A model generated the notes under the pieces. The model had not been told where the DNA came from. It searched no databases and saw only the letters and a program-made list of their open reading frames with translations. Below, piece after piece: positions 34,841 through 44,562 of a DNA stretch of 64,000 bases (positions are counted from its first letter, which is position 1; every line of letters begins with the position of its first letter). This DNA comes from Maricaulis sp048268525 (GTDB lineage: Bacteria > Pseudomonadota > Alphaproteobacteria > Caulobacterales > Maricaulaceae): NCBI RefSeq assembly GCF_048268525.1, contig NZ_JBLWVH010000010.1:1-64000 (forward strand), read 5' to 3'. Position numbers and translations under genes: made by a program.

Positions 34841-36022
34841 TCAGGTCGACAGATCCTGGCGGAACGGGCCGTCGGCGGCTTGGGCGCGGATATCGGACTG
34901 TATGGCGGCGCGCTCGTGGTCGAGATATTCGCCTACCGCCCGGCGGAACCCTTCATCCAGGATGAAATGCGCCGAGCTGACCTCGGTTGGCGCATAGCCG
35001 CGCGCCAGCTTGTGCTCACCTTGTGCGCCGGCTTCCACCCTTGCCAGACTACGGTCGATCGCGGCGTCGATGGCCTGGTGGTAGCAGAGTTCGAAATGCA
35101 GGAAGGGGTGGTCATCCAGCTTGCCCCAATACCGGCCGTACAGGGCGTGGGAACCGATCATGTTCAGGGCGGCGGCTATATACCGTCCGTCTTTCTTGGC
35201 CATGATCAGCAGGACCCGGTCGGCCATGCGTTGATGGAGCAGATCGAAAAATGCTCGGTTCAGATAGGGATAGCCCCATTTCCGTGAGCCGGTTTCCTGG
35301 TAGCAGGCATAGAAGAAGTCCCAGTGTTCCGCGGTAAGTCGCCCCCCGCCGAGATGCTCGATTGTGATGTCGGCCCGGGCCGCAGCACGCTCTTTGCGCA
35401 AGGCCTTGCGTTTGCGCGAGGACAGGTCGGCCAGAAAATCGTCATAGCTTCCATAGTCCCGGTTCTGCCAGATATATTGGCGGTCCACGCGTGACAGAAG
35501 GCCGACGGATTTCAGCTCCGAAAGCGAGTTCGGATCCGGGAAGTTGATGTGCCAGCCGGAAACGCCCCATCGCCGCGCGATGTCGCAGGTCGCCTGAACG
35601 AGGGCAAGGCGCACGTCCGCTGTCGGGGCGAGGATGCGCCGGCCGGTGACGGGCGAGAAGGGAACAGCGGACAGGAGCTTCGGGTAATACCGGCCACCGG
35701 CGCGTTCAAAGGCCTCCGCCCAGGCATGGTCGAACACATATTCGCCCATCGAGTGAGACTTTGCGTAAAGCGGGACAGCCCCCAGAAGTCGGCCTTCCGA
35801 ATCCCGGGCCAGCAGGTGGCGCGGCAGCCAGCCGGTCTCTTCTCCCACACATCCGCTTTGTTCCAGGGCTTGCAGAAAATCCCAGCTGACAAATGGGTCG
35901 TATTCGGCGCCGGGCGGGTTTGCCAAACGGTCCCAGTCGTCGCGCTCGACATCGTCGAGCGAGCCGACAGGCTGCACGGTCATGGCAGGCGATTGGTCGC
36001 CGTCATCCGCCGGAGGCGCCAT
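34841..36022 (-). CDS. GNAT/FemAB-like acyltransferase of the COG3146 (DUF482) family
   Basis: 393 residues. Family signatures: DPFVSWDFLQALEQSGCVGE, PLYAKSHSMGEYVFDHAWAEA, LLSAVPFSPVTGRRIL, ALRKERAAARADITIEHL, YLNRAFFDLL, GSHALYGRYWG, FHFELCYHQAIDAAI, and HKLARGYAPTEVSSAHFI. COG3146 is annotated as peptidoglycan-related by similarity to FemAB, but the substrate is not established. No signal peptide. ATG 36022 and ATG 35983 are both possible starts; neither has a strong Shine-Dalgarno. It follows the M48 gene by 11 bp and is probably cotranscribed. Confidence 0.86.
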   Translation of the reverse strand: MAPPADDGDQSPAMTVQPVGSLDDVERDDWDRLANPPGAEYDPFVSWDFLQALEQSGCVGEETGWLPRHLLARDSEGRLLGAVPLYAKSHSMGEYVFDHAWAEAFERAGGRYYPKLLSAVPFSPVTGRRILAPTADVRLALVQATCDIARRWGVSGWHINFPDPNSLSELKSVGLLSRVDRQYIWQNRDYGSYDDFLADLSSRKRKALRKERAAARADITIEHLGGGRLTAEHWDFFYACYQETGSRKWGYPYLNRAFFDLLHQRMADRVLLIMAKKDGRYIAAALNMIGSHALYGRYWGKLDDHPFLHFELCYHQAIDAAIDRSLARVEAGAQGEHKLARGYAPTEVSSAHFILDEGFRRAVGEYLDHERAAIQSDIRAQAADGPFRQDLST

Positions 36023-36033
36023 CCTCGCGCCGG

Positions 36034-37395
36034 TCAGTTGCGCTGTTGCCGACGGATCTGACGCATCTCTGCTTCGGTGGGCAGCGATACCGACTCGATC
36101 TCTGTTGCCCGGACCCAGGCCGGAGTGCCGATCTCGAGTGATGTCCGAGCGCGCGATGCAAATTGATGGGCCCGCTGCCGGTTTCCGGCCGCATAGGACT
36201 GCTCCGCGATCGCCAGTTGGGCCAATGCCGTATCGCCATTGCGTTCATGGACAATCGACAGCTGGTACCAGGCAAAGCCGTTGTCGGGTTCGATATCCAG
36301 CGCGACCCGCAGGTTTTGTTCGGCCTCTTCGAGATGGTCCGGATCGTCGGTCGCGATCAGCGAGGTGGCCAGATTGACCCGCAGCAAGGGCGCTGTCGGC
36401 TCCAGCTCGACCGAGCGCCGATTGGGCACGATGGCTTGTTCTGCCCGTCCGCTCTCGAACAGCATCTGCGCGTGAAGCTCGTGGAAATACGGATTGTCCG
36501 GCTCCTCGGCCAACAGGCTGGCAATCTCCTCGAGGGCCCGATCCAGTCTGGCGTCATGATAGTAGGCGACGGCCCGGGCGTAGCGAGCGGGCAGGGACCG
36601 GTCGCTCTCCGGATAGCGGTAGAACACGAATTCCGGCTCGGCGAGGAAGCCATAGATCTTGCCCTGGATCCGTTGCAGTCGGGCGACTTCTTCCGGGCTG
36701 TCGAGCGTCTCGTAGAATGGAGAGCTGGTGGCGCCGCCGCGCAGGTTCGCGATGCGTTCGGACGATAGCGGGTGTGATCGGAAATAGGGGAAACGCCGGG
36801 CGTTCGACATGACTTCCTGGTATCGGAAGCGCTCGAAGAACTGCACCAGTCCTTGGGCAGACTGGCCGGTGGCTTCCATGAACTGCAAGCCGGCTTGGTC
36901 GGCAGATGCCTCCTGGGCACGGCTATAGGTCATGAAGGAGAGGGCGCCAAACTGCTGCGATGATGCGAGCAGGGCGCTTGCGGCACCGCCTTCGCCGGCC
37001 AGGGCCGCCAGGACGCCCAGGCCGAGGCTCACATACATCGGAGCCTGGGCAGCCGAGATGCCGTCATTGACGCGCGCCAGATGGGCACCGGAAATATGCC
37101 CGGTTTCATGGGCGATAACGCCCTTGAGCTGGTTGGGGGTGCCCGACTCCAGGATGATGCCGGTGTGCAGGAAAATGTTCTGACCGCCGGTCACAAAGGC
37201 GTTCAGGGATGGGTCGGCGACAATGTACATGTCGACATCGGCCGGTTGCAGGCCTGCGGCGGTGAGAATGGGGTCCGCATAATCGCGCAGCATGTGCTCG
37301 ATCTCGGTATCCCGGATCAGGGACTGGCCGAAACCCGGTGCGTGTGTGGCCACAGCGAGAACGCAGGCTGCGGCGACGGTTTTCAGGATCGACAT
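36034..37395 (-). CDS. M48 family metalloprotease with TPR repeats (BepA-like)
   Basis: 453 residues from ATG 37395, with GGAGGCAGG directly before it. A signal peptide (ends GFGQ) leads into an M48 peptidase domain: zinc motif HETGH at 96-100 and the third ligand Glu in SRAQEASADQAGLQFM. The FRSHPLSSERIANLR stretch follows. The C-terminal half consists of tetratricopeptide repeats (ALEEIASLLAEEPDNPYFHE, EAEQNLRVALDIEPDNGFAW). This matches periplasmic BepA/YfgC, which clears and helps assemble outer-membrane proteins such as LptD. Confidence 0.93.
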   Translation of the reverse strand: MSILKTVAAACVLAVATHAPGFGQSLIRDTEIEHMLRDYADPILTAAGLQPADVDMYIVADPSLNAFVTGGQNIFLHTGIILESGTPNQLKGVIAHETGHISGAHLARVNDGISAAQAPMYVSLGLGVLAALAGEGGAASALLASSQQFGALSFMTYSRAQEASADQAGLQFMEATGQSAQGLVQFFERFRYQEVMSNARRFPYFRSHPLSSERIANLRGGATSSPFYETLDSPEEVARLQRIQGKIYGFLAEPEFVFYRYPESDRSLPARYARAVAYYHDARLDRALEEIASLLAEEPDNPYFHELHAQMLFESGRAEQAIVPNRRSVELEPTAPLLRVNLATSLIATDDPDHLEEAEQNLRVALDIEPDNGFAWYQLSIVHERNGDTALAQLAIAEQSYAAGNRQRAHQFASRARTSLEIGTPAWVRATEIESVSLPTEAEMRQIRRQQRN

Positions 37396-37472
37396 CCTGC
37401 CTCCACTGATCGGCCCCCGCTCGGCCCATGATAGCGACGTCACCCCAAGACGCCACCCGATAACACCAAGAT

Positions 37473-37499
37473 GGGTTGCCCGGCTTGGCCGGGCAACCC
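37473..37499 (-). terminator. Hairpin downstream of rne
   Basis: A 12-bp perfect stem (GGGTTGCCCGGC / GCCGGGCAACCC) with a 3-base loop, 10 bp after the rne stop. No clear T-run follows on the minus strand, so termination might need Rho, or the hairpin might protect the 3' end. Confidence 0.6.
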
Positions 37500-37508
37500 T
37501 GTTCCTGG

Positions 37509-40172
37509 TCAGTTTCCGAACAACCCGGTCCGGTTCCACCATCCGCGGCGTTTCGGCTTGCCATCATCGTCGGCAGCGTCATCGGCCTTGTCGGCTTGGG
37601 TAGCACTCGGCTCGGCCTCGGATTCCGTCGGTTCAGCCTGCGGTTCAGCCTGTTGTTCCGCCTTTGGTTCCGGCGCGGGCGTTTCAGTCGGGGCTTCCTC
37701 CGCTACGACAGGCTCTTCAACCTTCTTGCGGCGTGTCCGACGCTTGGGCTTGGGGGCGTCTTCAGTCTCGGCATCCGCAGCTGGAGCCGCAGCCGCAGCC
37801 TCGGGCGCCGGATCGACAGCCTTCTTGCGCGGGCGGCGGGTCCGCTTCTTCGGCGTGTCCTCCGCCACTGCGTCGGCCGGGGCGGCCTCGACCGCAGGCT
37901 CGGTGCCGGTTTCCGAATCGGACGAAGTCGCGGCCACGTCGGTTGTCGCGGCCTTTGTCGAACGGCGCCGTGGCGCGCGTTTGCGCTTGGGGACTTCCTC
38001 GACCGCGTCCGCAGTCGGCTCGCTTTCGGACGATGCCTCGGTCGCTGACGTTTCCGCGTCGGCGGTGTCCGCGGCCGGTGCGTCTGAAGATGGTGCGTCT
38101 GCCGACGCTTCGCCGGCTACCGCGTTCTCGGCATTGGCCTCGCCTTCGGTCCGGCGACGGCCACGACCTCCGCGACGACCGCGACGGCGGCGACGGCGGG
38201 GTTGATCGTCATCGTCCTCACCAGACGCGTCCCGTCGGCTTTCGGACTGCTCGGCGTTGTCACCCTCGTCGCTGTCATCGCCCTCGACATTGACGACTTC
38301 CATGGCTGCCGCGGTGTCGTCGGATGACGGTTTGCGGCGGCGACGACGGCGACGACGGCGTCCACCGGAGGCCTCGCGGCTTTCCTGCTCGTCGTCAGTG
38401 CCCGTGTCGTCTTCCTCCGGAGCGTCCGGAATTTCGATCTCCTCGATCGATTCGACGGACAGCGGGGCCATGACGAGCTCTTCACCGGGCTCACGGTTTT
38501 CCAGTGCCTCGATGGAGAATTCAGGCGCCAGGATCGAATCGTCTGCGGTCACCGCAATGCTCATCGAGAAGCGTTGCTCGATCATCAGGAGATGATCACG
38601 CTTGTCATTCAGCAGGTAGATTGCGACGGCAGTTGGCACCGAAATGCGGATTCGCTTGGCGCGACCGCGTGTGCCTTCCTTTTCCAGGCCACGCAGGGCC
38701 ACCAGGGCGCTCGATTCGGTCGAACGCAGATGGCCGCTGCCCTTACAGGTCGGGCAGGTCGTTGTGGAGCCCTCGAGCAGGCTCGACCGCCGCCGCTGAC
38801 GGGAGATTTCCATCAGACCGAATTGCGAGATGCGGCCGACCTGGAGGCGGGCCCGGTCACGCTTGAGCATGTCCTTCATCTTCTTCTCGACGGCGCGATT
38901 ATTCTTGTTCTCGTCCATGTCGATGAAGTCGATGACGATCAGGCCGGCCAGGTCACGCAGGCGCATCTGGCGCGCCGCTTCGGCGGCCGCTTCCAGATTG
39001 GTTTTCAGCGCGGTCGCCTCGATATTGCGCTCGCGGGTGGAGCGGCCCGAGTTGACGTCGATCGAGACCAGGGCCTCGGTCGGGTTGATCACCAGATAGC
39101 CGCCGGACTTCAGGGGGGCGACGTCCGAATAGATCGCCTCGAGCTGGGCTTCGCACTGGTGACGCAGATAAAGCGGTACGGCTTCCTTGTAATGCTGAAC
39201 CTTCTTGGCATGGCTCGGCATCAGCATCTTCATGAAGGCTTTCGCCTCCTTGTAGGCCTCTTCGCCTTCCACCTGGACGGAATCGATTTCCTTGTCGTAC
39301 AGGTCACGAATGACCCGTTTGACCAGATTGCCTTCCTCATAGATCAGCGACGGCGCGACCGAACTCAGGGTCAGCTCGCGGATATTCGTCCAAAGGCGCA
39401 GCAGGTAGTCGGCATCGCGCTTGATCTCGGTCTTGGTGCGCGAGGCTCCGGCTGTCCGGATGATCAGCCCGACGCCCTTGGGCAGTTCGAGCTCGGAGAC
39501 CACCGATTTCAGGCGCTTGCGGTCAGAAGCGTTGGAAATCTTGCGGGAGATGCCACCGCCGCGGGGCGTGTTGGGCATCAGCACGCAATAACGGCCGGCC
39601 AGCGACAGATAGGTCGTCAGGGCCGCGCCCTTGTTGCCGCGCTCTTCCTTGGCCACCTGTACCAGCAGGATTTGCCGGCGCTTGATGACTTCCTGGATCT
39701 TGTACTTTCGGAACATCTGGCGACGGCGGCGGGCAGCCTGCTGGTCGCTGATGTCGTCGTCTTCACTATCATCGCCAATGGTTTCGGGCGTTTCAGATTC
39801 GCCGTCACCATCGTCGGAATCACCGTCGGCAGATGGCGCTGATTCGGACTTGGCCTCTTCGACCTCGTCGTCCTCATCATCGGCCGCCGAGGCTTCTTCC
39901 TCGGCCAAGGCCTGACGGTCCTCGAACGGGATCTGATAGTAGTCCGGATGGATTTCATTGAAGGCGAGGAAGCCATGGCGGTTGCCGCCATACTCCACGA
40001 ACGCCGCTTGAAGCGATGGTTCGACCCGCGTTACTTTTGCGAGATATATGTTGCCGCGTATGGGGCGGCGGGCGGCCGCTTCAAAATCAAAATCCTCAAC
40101 TTTCGAACCGTCGAGTACGACGACGCGGGTCTCCTCGGGATGACCAGCGTCGATCAGCATTTTCTTGGACAT
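37509..40172 (-). CDS. rne: Ribonuclease E
   Basis: 887 residues from ATG 40172 (MSKKMLIDAGHPEETRVVVLDG). RNase E is the main endonuclease for mRNA decay and rRNA processing and organises the degradosome. Domains: an S1 domain split by a long acidic insertion (about residues 90-160, typical of alphaproteobacteria), the DNase-I-like catalytic part with ISIDVNSGRSTRERNIEATA and LIVIDFIDMDENKNNR carrying the catalytic Asp, the Zn-link CPTCKGSG, and the small domain. About 300 C-terminal residues are disordered, alternating Arg-rich blocks (GRRRRRRRRRK-like) with acidic/Ala stretches, and end in RRGWWNRTGLFGN, a candidate partner-binding peptide. Confidence 0.96.
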   Translation of the reverse strand: MSKKMLIDAGHPEETRVVVLDGSKVEDFDFEAAARRPIRGNIYLAKVTRVEPSLQAAFVEYGGNRHGFLAFNEIHPDYYQIPFEDRQALAEEEASAADDEDDEVEEAKSESAPSADGDSDDGDGESETPETIGDDSEDDDISDQQAARRRRQMFRKYKIQEVIKRRQILLVQVAKEERGNKGAALTTYLSLAGRYCVLMPNTPRGGGISRKISNASDRKRLKSVVSELELPKGVGLIIRTAGASRTKTEIKRDADYLLRLWTNIRELTLSSVAPSLIYEEGNLVKRVIRDLYDKEIDSVQVEGEEAYKEAKAFMKMLMPSHAKKVQHYKEAVPLYLRHQCEAQLEAIYSDVAPLKSGGYLVINPTEALVSIDVNSGRSTRERNIEATALKTNLEAAAEAARQMRLRDLAGLIVIDFIDMDENKNNRAVEKKMKDMLKRDRARLQVGRISQFGLMEISRQRRRSSLLEGSTTTCPTCKGSGHLRSTESSALVALRGLEKEGTRGRAKRIRISVPTAVAIYLLNDKRDHLLMIEQRFSMSIAVTADDSILAPEFSIEALENREPGEELVMAPLSVESIEEIEIPDAPEEDDTGTDDEQESREASGGRRRRRRRRRKPSSDDTAAAMEVVNVEGDDSDEGDNAEQSESRRDASGEDDDDQPRRRRRRGRRGGRGRRRTEGEANAENAVAGEASADAPSSDAPAADTADAETSATEASSESEPTADAVEEVPKRKRAPRRRSTKAATTDVAATSSDSETGTEPAVEAAPADAVAEDTPKKRTRRPRKKAVDPAPEAAAAAPAADAETEDAPKPKRRTRRKKVEEPVVAEEAPTETPAPEPKAEQQAEPQAEPTESEAEPSATQADKADDAADDDGKPKRRGWWNRTGLFGN

Positions 40173-40648
40173 TAAAGTCGTCTCCTGCACCCGCGCACAT
40201 TCGCCTGTTTCCTGCCAGAAGGCGGGACAGGGCGGAGAGTGGCGGCGGGGGCGAGATGGACGGGGTGCGGCCTGTTTTCAGTGCTCTGGGCATCAGGCGC
40301 TCCCCCGCGCATCGGCAGTTACCATTAGCGTCCCGCACCAATATGGGAGGACGCGGCGGTCGGGGCCCCGGAAAATTCTTCGGTCGGACCGGGGCGACGA
40401 TTAGCGTGTTGGCAGATGCATATTGCTTTGCCGCTTCGCGCCTCGCAGACGCACTCGACCGGCAAATCCGATGGTGCGACGCCAAGGCGTTGGCAACATG
40501 CAACATTCGAATGCGGAAGAAAAGGCTTTCGCGCCGTGAGCGAAAACAACGGGAACTTTCTGCCGGGCATCAACCAAACGTCAAGTTCCATGCGTTAGCG
40601 TTACGCAAAAGCCGTGGACAGAACCGCGGCATGTGCGATGGTGTAGTG
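40173..40648. other. 476-bp divergent region between rne and the amidase gene
   Basis: No gene is visible. Two compact secondary structures occur on the rne side. The first, at 40204-40231, has CCTGT/ACAGG and CCTGCC/GGCGGG stems around AGAA and starts 32 bp before the rne ATG. The second, at 40365-40395, has GCCCCGG/CCGGGGC arms with a 17-base loop. A long structured rne leader would fit the known RNase E autoregulation through its own 5' UTR in E. coli; this is inference by analogy. Near the amidase, TGCGT...ACGCA arms flank 40591-40607. Confidence 0.5.
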
Positions 40649-41863
40649 ATGCGGGTTCAACAGTTATTTTTGGCTATGTCAGCCGGTCTGGCGCTCTGTG
40701 GCGCCGGCCTTGCGGATCAGGAGGTCCGGGACGTCCGCTTCGGTGTGGAGGTCGCGACGACCCGCGTGGTCATCGAGATGTCCGAGCCGACAGAGTTCCG
40801 CGCCTTCACGCTCGATGGCCTGTCTGATCGCCTGGTTGTCGATCTGCCGCAAGCGAGGTGGTCGGTCGCCAATCTTGTATCGGGTGAGGGTGTTGGTCAC
40901 GGCCTCGTTGATGCATTCCGGTTCTTTGACAATTCGACGTCGAGTTCCCGCGTGGTGTTCGAGCTGGACCACCCCGCTGTCATCGTCAACCAATTCGCTC
41001 TCGACCCGGCATCGCCTGGCGGCAATCACCGCTTGGTGATCGATGTCGAGCGCACGAGCGTCGACAGTTTCCAGACGGCCTCCGGTTTCAACCATACGCG
41101 GGCCGAGTCCCTTGATTCGCTGATCGCCGAGCGCGTCGAGGCGGTTTACGTGCCGCCGCAGCGTGATCGCCGGGTGATCGTGATCGATCCGGGCCATGGC
41201 GGCCGCGACCCGGGCTCCATCGGCCGCAGTGGAACGCATGAAAGCCAGGTCAATCTGGAAGCCGCGCGTGAATTGCGCCGGCAGCTGGAAGCGACCGGTC
41301 GATATGAAGTCCTGATGACCCGTGATCGCGATATTTACCCGTCCTGGGAAGAGCGTGTCGGTGTCATGGAAGAGGCCCGGGCCGACCTGTTCCTGTCGAT
41401 CCACGCGGACAGTTCGAGCAATGCCGATGTCCGGGGCGCGGCTGTCTATACCTTGAACGACCGGGCCGAGAACCGTGCCCGCGCCCGTGCCCGCGAAGAT
41501 TCGAGCCATACCCAGCAGGCCGACGTGAACAATATCCTGGTCGAGCTGGAATTGCGCGAGAAGCGGAACCAGTCCTCGGCCTTCGCCGAAGTCCTGCTGG
41601 AGCATCTCGACGATGCTGGCCCGCTTCTGGCCAACCCGCACCGTCAGGCCAATCTGTTCGTCCTGCTCGATCCGCGCGTGCCGGCTGTCCTGCTGGAAAT
41701 GGGTTTCGTGACCAACCGGACCGATGAGAACAATCTCAACTCCGCCTCGGCCCGTCGCCGTCAGATGGAAGCGGTGACGCGGGGCATCGACAGCTATTTC
41801 GCCCGTCGTGGTGATGATGGCGAGTTGTTGGACCAGACGGCGATTGCACTTCCGGCTCGCTGA
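40649..41863 (+). CDS. amiC: N-acetylmuramoyl-L-alanine amidase with AMIN domain (AmiC-like)
   Basis: 404 residues from ATG 40649; ATG 40631 is an in-frame alternative. A signal peptide (MRVQQLFLAMSAGLALCGAG) is followed by an AMIN domain (about 25-130) that binds peptidoglycan, then an amidase_3 domain: VIDPGHGGRDPGSIG with zinc His, Glu in SQVNLEAARELR, FLSIHADSS with the second His, and LLEMGFVTN with the catalytic Glu near the end. It cleaves the sugar-peptide bond in septal peptidoglycan and is normally activated by LytM factors. The PBP1a gene follows, 96 bp downstream. Confidence 0.95.
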   Translation: MRVQQLFLAMSAGLALCGAGLADQEVRDVRFGVEVATTRVVIEMSEPTEFRAFTLDGLSDRLVVDLPQARWSVANLVSGEGVGHGLVDAFRFFDNSTSSSRVVFELDHPAVIVNQFALDPASPGGNHRLVIDVERTSVDSFQTASGFNHTRAESLDSLIAERVEAVYVPPQRDRRVIVIDPGHGGRDPGSIGRSGTHESQVNLEAARELRRQLEATGRYEVLMTRDRDIYPSWEERVGVMEEARADLFLSIHADSSSNADVRGAAVYTLNDRAENRARARAREDSSHTQQADVNNILVELELREKRNQSSAFAEVLLEHLDDAGPLLANPHRQANLFVLLDPRVPAVLLEMGFVTNRTDENNLNSASARRRQMEAVTRGIDSYFARRGDDGELLDQTAIALPAR

Positions 41864-41959
41864 CTCCCTTTCAACTCGGTACAAGCGCGGCCATAATGCC
41901 GCCGTGTCGTCATGCTCAAACGACACCCTGACCAGCGGGTAGAGCGGCCAGAGGGCAAA

Positions 41960-44461
41960 ATGAAACTCTTCACCTTGCGTAATGTGTTGCGGGCGGCCCT
42001 GTGGGGCGGTGTCGCAGCGGCCGTTCTGGCCGTCATCGGCTTTATCACCGTGGCGGTTTACGTCGTGCGTGTGACCGACGACCTGCCCGACTATCAGCAA
42101 CTGGCCGAGTACGAGCCGCCAATCATGAGCCGGGTTCATGCCGGTGACGGTCTGCTGATCGCCGAATATGCACGCGAACATCGTGTCTTCGTGCCGATCG
42201 CCAATATCCCGCAGAATGTCGTCCATGCCTTCATCTCGGCCGAAGACAAGAATTTCTACGAGCATGGCGGGCTGGATTTCCGCGGCATCATTCGCGCGGG
42301 CCTGTCCAATATCTCCAATGTATTGCAGGGCCGCCGTCTGGAAGGCGCTTCCACGATCACCCAGCAGGTGGCCAAGAATTTCCTGCTGTCGAGCGAGCAA
42401 CGCCTCGAGCGCAAGGTGCGCGAAATGGTGTTGTCACGCCGGATCGAGCGCGCTTTCACCAAGGACCAGATCCTCGAGCTTTATCTGAACGAAATTTACC
42501 TGGGGAATCGCGCTTATGGCGTTGCTGCAGCGGCGTTGAACTATTTCGGGCGCTCGCTTGACGAGCTCGAACTGCACGAGATCGCCTATCTCGCAGCCTT
42601 GCCCAAAGGCCCTGCCAACTATCATCCCGATCGCCATCATCAAGCCGCGCTGGAACGCCGCAACTGGGTGCTCTCGCGCATGGCCGATAATGGTTATGTC
42701 ACCGAGGAAGCGGCTCGCGAAGCCATGGCGCGCCCGCTCGAGACCGTCGACCGGCTGTCCGGCGCCACTTATACGGCCGCCGAATATTTCGTCGAGAATG
42801 TCCGACGCGAGGTCTTCTCTCTCTATGGCGAGGACGAGCTTTATGATGGCGGGCTGTCGATCCGGACCACGCTCGACACCCGCATGCAACTGGCCGCCCG
42901 TAGCGCCCTGCGCAACGGCTTGGAAGCCTATGATCGCCGTCATGGATATCGCGGTGCCTTGGAATCCATCGAACTGGGCGAGGGGTGGATGGAACGCCTC
43001 GCCGCCGCCGAAATTCCGCGCGATCTCGATGAAGGTTGGCTGCAAGCTGTCGTCCTCGAGACAACGGGCAGCGATGCCCGGATCGGCCTGCTGAGCGGCG
43101 AAGAGGGCGTGATCCCGATGGCCGCGCTGGAATGGGCCCGCGAGAATCTGCCCGATGGCGAGATCGGGCCGCCGGTCTCACGTCCCGCCGAAGTCCTGAC
43201 AGCGGGCGATGTGATCCTGGTGGAGAGCATCGCCGATCAGGAAGGCTTCGTTGAAGGCCAATATGGCCTGCGTCAGGTGCCCGCGATCAATGGTGGCATC
43301 ATGGCGATGGACCCGCATACCGGCCGTGTGCTGGCGATGATGGGTGGCTATTCCTTCCAGCACAGCCAGTTCAACCGGGCGACCCAGGCCCGTCGTCAGC
43401 CCGGTTCGGCGTTCAAGCCTTTCGTCTACGCCTCGGCGCTGGACAATGGCTATACGCCGGCCAGCCTGATTCTGGATGCGCCTTTCATCGCCACCGGCGG
43501 CGCGGATGAGCGTTTTTACATGCCGTCCAACTATTCCGAACGCTATTACGGCATGTCGACATTGCGGCTCGGGCTGGAACTCTCGCGAAATGTGATGACG
43601 GTCCGGCTCGCCCAGGAAATGGGCATGGCGCCGGTTGTCGAGTATGGCACGCGCTTTGGCATTTATGACGAGTTGGAGCCGGTGCTTGCGATGTCGCTTG
43701 GCGCCGGTGAGACGACGCTGTACCGGCTGGTCTCGGCCTATGCCGCGATGGTCAATGGCGGACGGCGTGTCGAACCAACCATCATCGACCGGGTTCAGGA
43801 CCGCAGCGGGTCGACGATTTTTGCCCACGAAGTCCTGCCTTGCGAAACCTGCGATGCCGAAGCCTGGGACCAGCAGGACGTCCTGGAACCGCTTTTCCCG
43901 GAAACCCGTGAAGAGGTGATCGATCCGGTGACCGCCTATCAGGTCGTGCACATGCTGGAAGGCGCTGTCCAGAGCGGTACCGGTACAGCCTTGCGGCCGC
44001 TGCCTTGGACCCTGGCCGGCAAGACCGGCACGACCAATGATTTCCGCGATGCCTGGTTCATGGGTTTCGGTCCCGACCTCGTCGTCGGTGTCTATGTCGG
44101 CTTTGATACGCCCTACCAGCTCGGGTCCGGCGAAGCCGGCGGCCGGGTTGCGGCGCCGATTGCGCGTGATTTCCTTGAAGTTGCACTGGAAGGCTATCCC
44201 GTCGCCCCTTTCCGCGTGCCGCCGGGTGTTCGCCTGGTGCCGATCCACCGGGTGACCGGTGAGCCGGGCGTGCTGGGTCAGTCCGGGGTGATCCTCGAAG
44301 CTTTCCGGCCCGGCACGGAGCCATCGCGCCAGACCGATGAGGAAGAAAGCGGGCTTAGCTTTGCACGGTCCTCGGTCAGTGATGACCCGCTCGCTTTTCT
44401 GCTGAATGAGCAGGAAGACGAGGAAGAAGAAGAGGACGATGAACTTGGCGGTCTCTACTGA
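41960..44461 (+). CDS. mrcA: Penicillin-binding protein 1A
   Basis: 833 residues from ATG 41960, after GAGGG; ATG 41912 is a less likely start. Class A PBP: one N-terminal membrane helix (about 10-40), glycosyltransferase domain with ISAEDKNFYEHGGLD (catalytic Glu), EGASTITQQVAKNF, RKVREMVLSRRIE and LELYLNEIYLG, an OB-like region (about 320-420), and a transpeptidase with GSAFKPFVYA (Ser-x-x-Lys), SRN in LELSRNVM, and KTGTT. It ends in an unusually acidic tail (QEDEEEEEDDELGGLY). It polymerises and cross-links peptidoglycan. The amiC-mrcA-prfB order is common in alphaproteobacteria. Confidence 0.96.
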   Translation: MKLFTLRNVLRAALWGGVAAAVLAVIGFITVAVYVVRVTDDLPDYQQLAEYEPPIMSRVHAGDGLLIAEYAREHRVFVPIANIPQNVVHAFISAEDKNFYEHGGLDFRGIIRAGLSNISNVLQGRRLEGASTITQQVAKNFLLSSEQRLERKVREMVLSRRIERAFTKDQILELYLNEIYLGNRAYGVAAAALNYFGRSLDELELHEIAYLAALPKGPANYHPDRHHQAALERRNWVLSRMADNGYVTEEAAREAMARPLETVDRLSGATYTAAEYFVENVRREVFSLYGEDELYDGGLSIRTTLDTRMQLAARSALRNGLEAYDRRHGYRGALESIELGEGWMERLAAAEIPRDLDEGWLQAVVLETTGSDARIGLLSGEEGVIPMAALEWARENLPDGEIGPPVSRPAEVLTAGDVILVESIADQEGFVEGQYGLRQVPAINGGIMAMDPHTGRVLAMMGGYSFQHSQFNRATQARRQPGSAFKPFVYASALDNGYTPASLILDAPFIATGGADERFYMPSNYSERYYGMSTLRLGLELSRNVMTVRLAQEMGMAPVVEYGTRFGIYDELEPVLAMSLGAGETTLYRLVSAYAAMVNGGRRVEPTIIDRVQDRSGSTIFAHEVLPCETCDAEAWDQQDVLEPLFPETREEVIDPVTAYQVVHMLEGAVQSGTGTALRPLPWTLAGKTGTTNDFRDAWFMGFGPDLVVGVYVGFDTPYQLGSGEAGGRVAAPIARDFLEVALEGYPVAPFRVPPGVRLVPIHRVTGEPGVLGQSGVILEAFRPGTEPSRQTDEEESGLSFARSSVSDDPLAFLLNEQEDEEEEEDDELGGLY

Positions 44462-44484
44462 GACATCCGGGGCTCGCCTGTATG

Positions 44485-44510
44485 GAGCGGCTTGTCTCAG
44501 CAGGCCGCTC
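44485..44510 (+). terminator. Hairpin after mrcA
   Basis: GAGCGGC / GCCGCTC arms with a 12-base loop, 23 bp after the mrcA stop; no proper T-run, so a weak or Rho-assisted terminator. Confidence 0.45.
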
Positions 44511-44562
44511 TGATTATCTCCTTGTGACTGATCTCTTTGCCGAATCGCAGGATTGATTGCCC

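Noticed and set aside
40016..40648. Long N-terminal extension of the amidase (to 615 residues)
   Set aside because: It would run through the divergent rne start region; the signal peptide begins at ATG 40649.
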